DNA from: Ignavibacteriales bacterium UBA1304
Lineage (GTDB): Bacteria > Bacteroidota > Ignavibacteria > Ignavibacteriales > Ignavibacteriaceae
Assembly (NCBI GenBank): GCA_002307295.1
Contig: DBTY01000020.1
Location: 78,793 to 142,792 of the forward strand
Length of the DNA stretch: 64,000 nucleotides
Direction of reading: 5' to 3'
The notes beneath the pieces were generated by a model, which did not search any database, had not been told where the DNA came from, and saw nothing but the letters and a program-made list of their open reading frames with translations. The translations under genes and the position numbers were made by a program. Of the stretch, positions 63,791-64,000 are shown piece after piece; within the stretch, counting starts at the first letter, position 1, and every line of letters begins with the position of its first letter.

Positions 63791-63965
63791 ATTCGTAGAA
63801 CAGACTTTTAGTCTGTTAGCTTTGCGTAAGCAAAGCGGGCGTTATTCGCAATAAGTACGGATGTGAATATATGCCAGTCTTTTTGGGGAGAGTAGAGAAA
63901 AAAAATAAAAAAGCGGCAGACTTGGGAGCTGAGCTTTGTCGAAGCAAAAGTCCGCCGCTATGAAT
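63791..63965. repeat. REPIN-like repeat, copy 2, with a nested insertion
   Basis: A second copy about 241 bases downstream in the same direction, 175 bases long. The left hairpin (63799-63817) is identical to copy 1; the next hairpin has GTAA in place of GCAA as loop (63826-63829). The right hairpin arms (63913-63922 and 63949-63958) are kept, but the 3-base loop is expanded to 26 bases. The right boundary reads CTATGAAT, one base different. ATCTTGATTTTGT (63735-63747 and 63964-63976) is shared beyond the units. Confidence 0.85.
63929..63945 (-). repeat. Fragment of the CTTCGAC-GCTCAG repeat inside REPIN-like copy 2
   Basis: Read on the minus strand this is GCTTCGACAAAGCTCAG, matching the core of the elements at 30323-30358 and 60047-60104. 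It lies in the loop of the right hairpin of copy 2 and is absent from copy 1. Confidence 0.65.
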
Positions 63966-64000
63966 CTTGATTTTGTCCCCTCCTTTTTAACCCAAATTGC

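Noticed and set aside
63507..63976. CRISPR array
   Set aside because: Only two long (150-175 base) copies with internal hairpins and no short regular spacers; no cas gene.

Overview
The window reads as an AT-rich, gene-dense chromosome segment of a Gram-negative, Bacteroidota/Chlorobiota-type bacterium. My best guess is the Ignavibacteria, from secreted proteins ending in type IX secretion (T9SS) sorting domains, CcmA-F with a Cys-type CcmE, a zinc-free L31, frequent TTG starts and mostly weak Shine-Dalgarno sequences. No rRNA, tRNA, CRISPR array, prophage or transposase was seen.

Layout. 1-11849: end of an S1-domain protein (probably PNPase) and its terminator, then one tightly packed plus-strand run: RNase E/G, transaldolase, GcvT, ComB, FtsK, LolA-like, flippase-like protein, small beta-barrel, UppP, cyclophilin lipoprotein, HolA. 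12089-12922: half-size EamA transporter and L31. 13169-30272: RsmB, RodZ-like, LigA, unknown protein, STAS, two sodium symporters, HAD, 7TM-HD phosphodiesterase, Xer recombinase, M50 protease, MsbA-like exporter and an O-antigen ligase with a large propeller-like insertion. 30409-37669 (minus): polysaccharide operon with Wzx-like flippase, four glycosyltransferases and the initiating phosphoglycosyltransferase. 37970-46992: WaaE-like transferase, NAD kinase, thioredoxin-like, BamD, thioesterase, FG-GAP protein and two tandem T9SS metalloproteases. 47032-52073: ccmABCDEF, including a ccmD-like gene of 50 codons. 52070-54274 (minus): PAP2-related protein and a two-part glycosyltransferase. 54415-63495: half-size TSUP, TPR protein, ClpX, secreted protein of the so-called asparagine synthetase B family, FAH, IMPase (minus), SDR and ALDH. 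63507-64000: two REPIN-like repeats.

How it fits together. Most genes serve the cell envelope: UppP recycles the lipid carrier; the minus-strand operon starts, extends and flips a glycan; the ligase would attach it to lipid A-core exported by the MsbA-like protein; BamD and LolA build the outer membrane; T9SS exports the proteases. The ccm cluster indicates periplasmic c-type cytochromes.

Most worth following up: the propeller-containing O-antigen ligase, the REPIN-like repeats with a nested second repeat family, and the duplicated T9SS metalloproteases beside an FG-GAP protein. I found no clearly new defence or mobile system.
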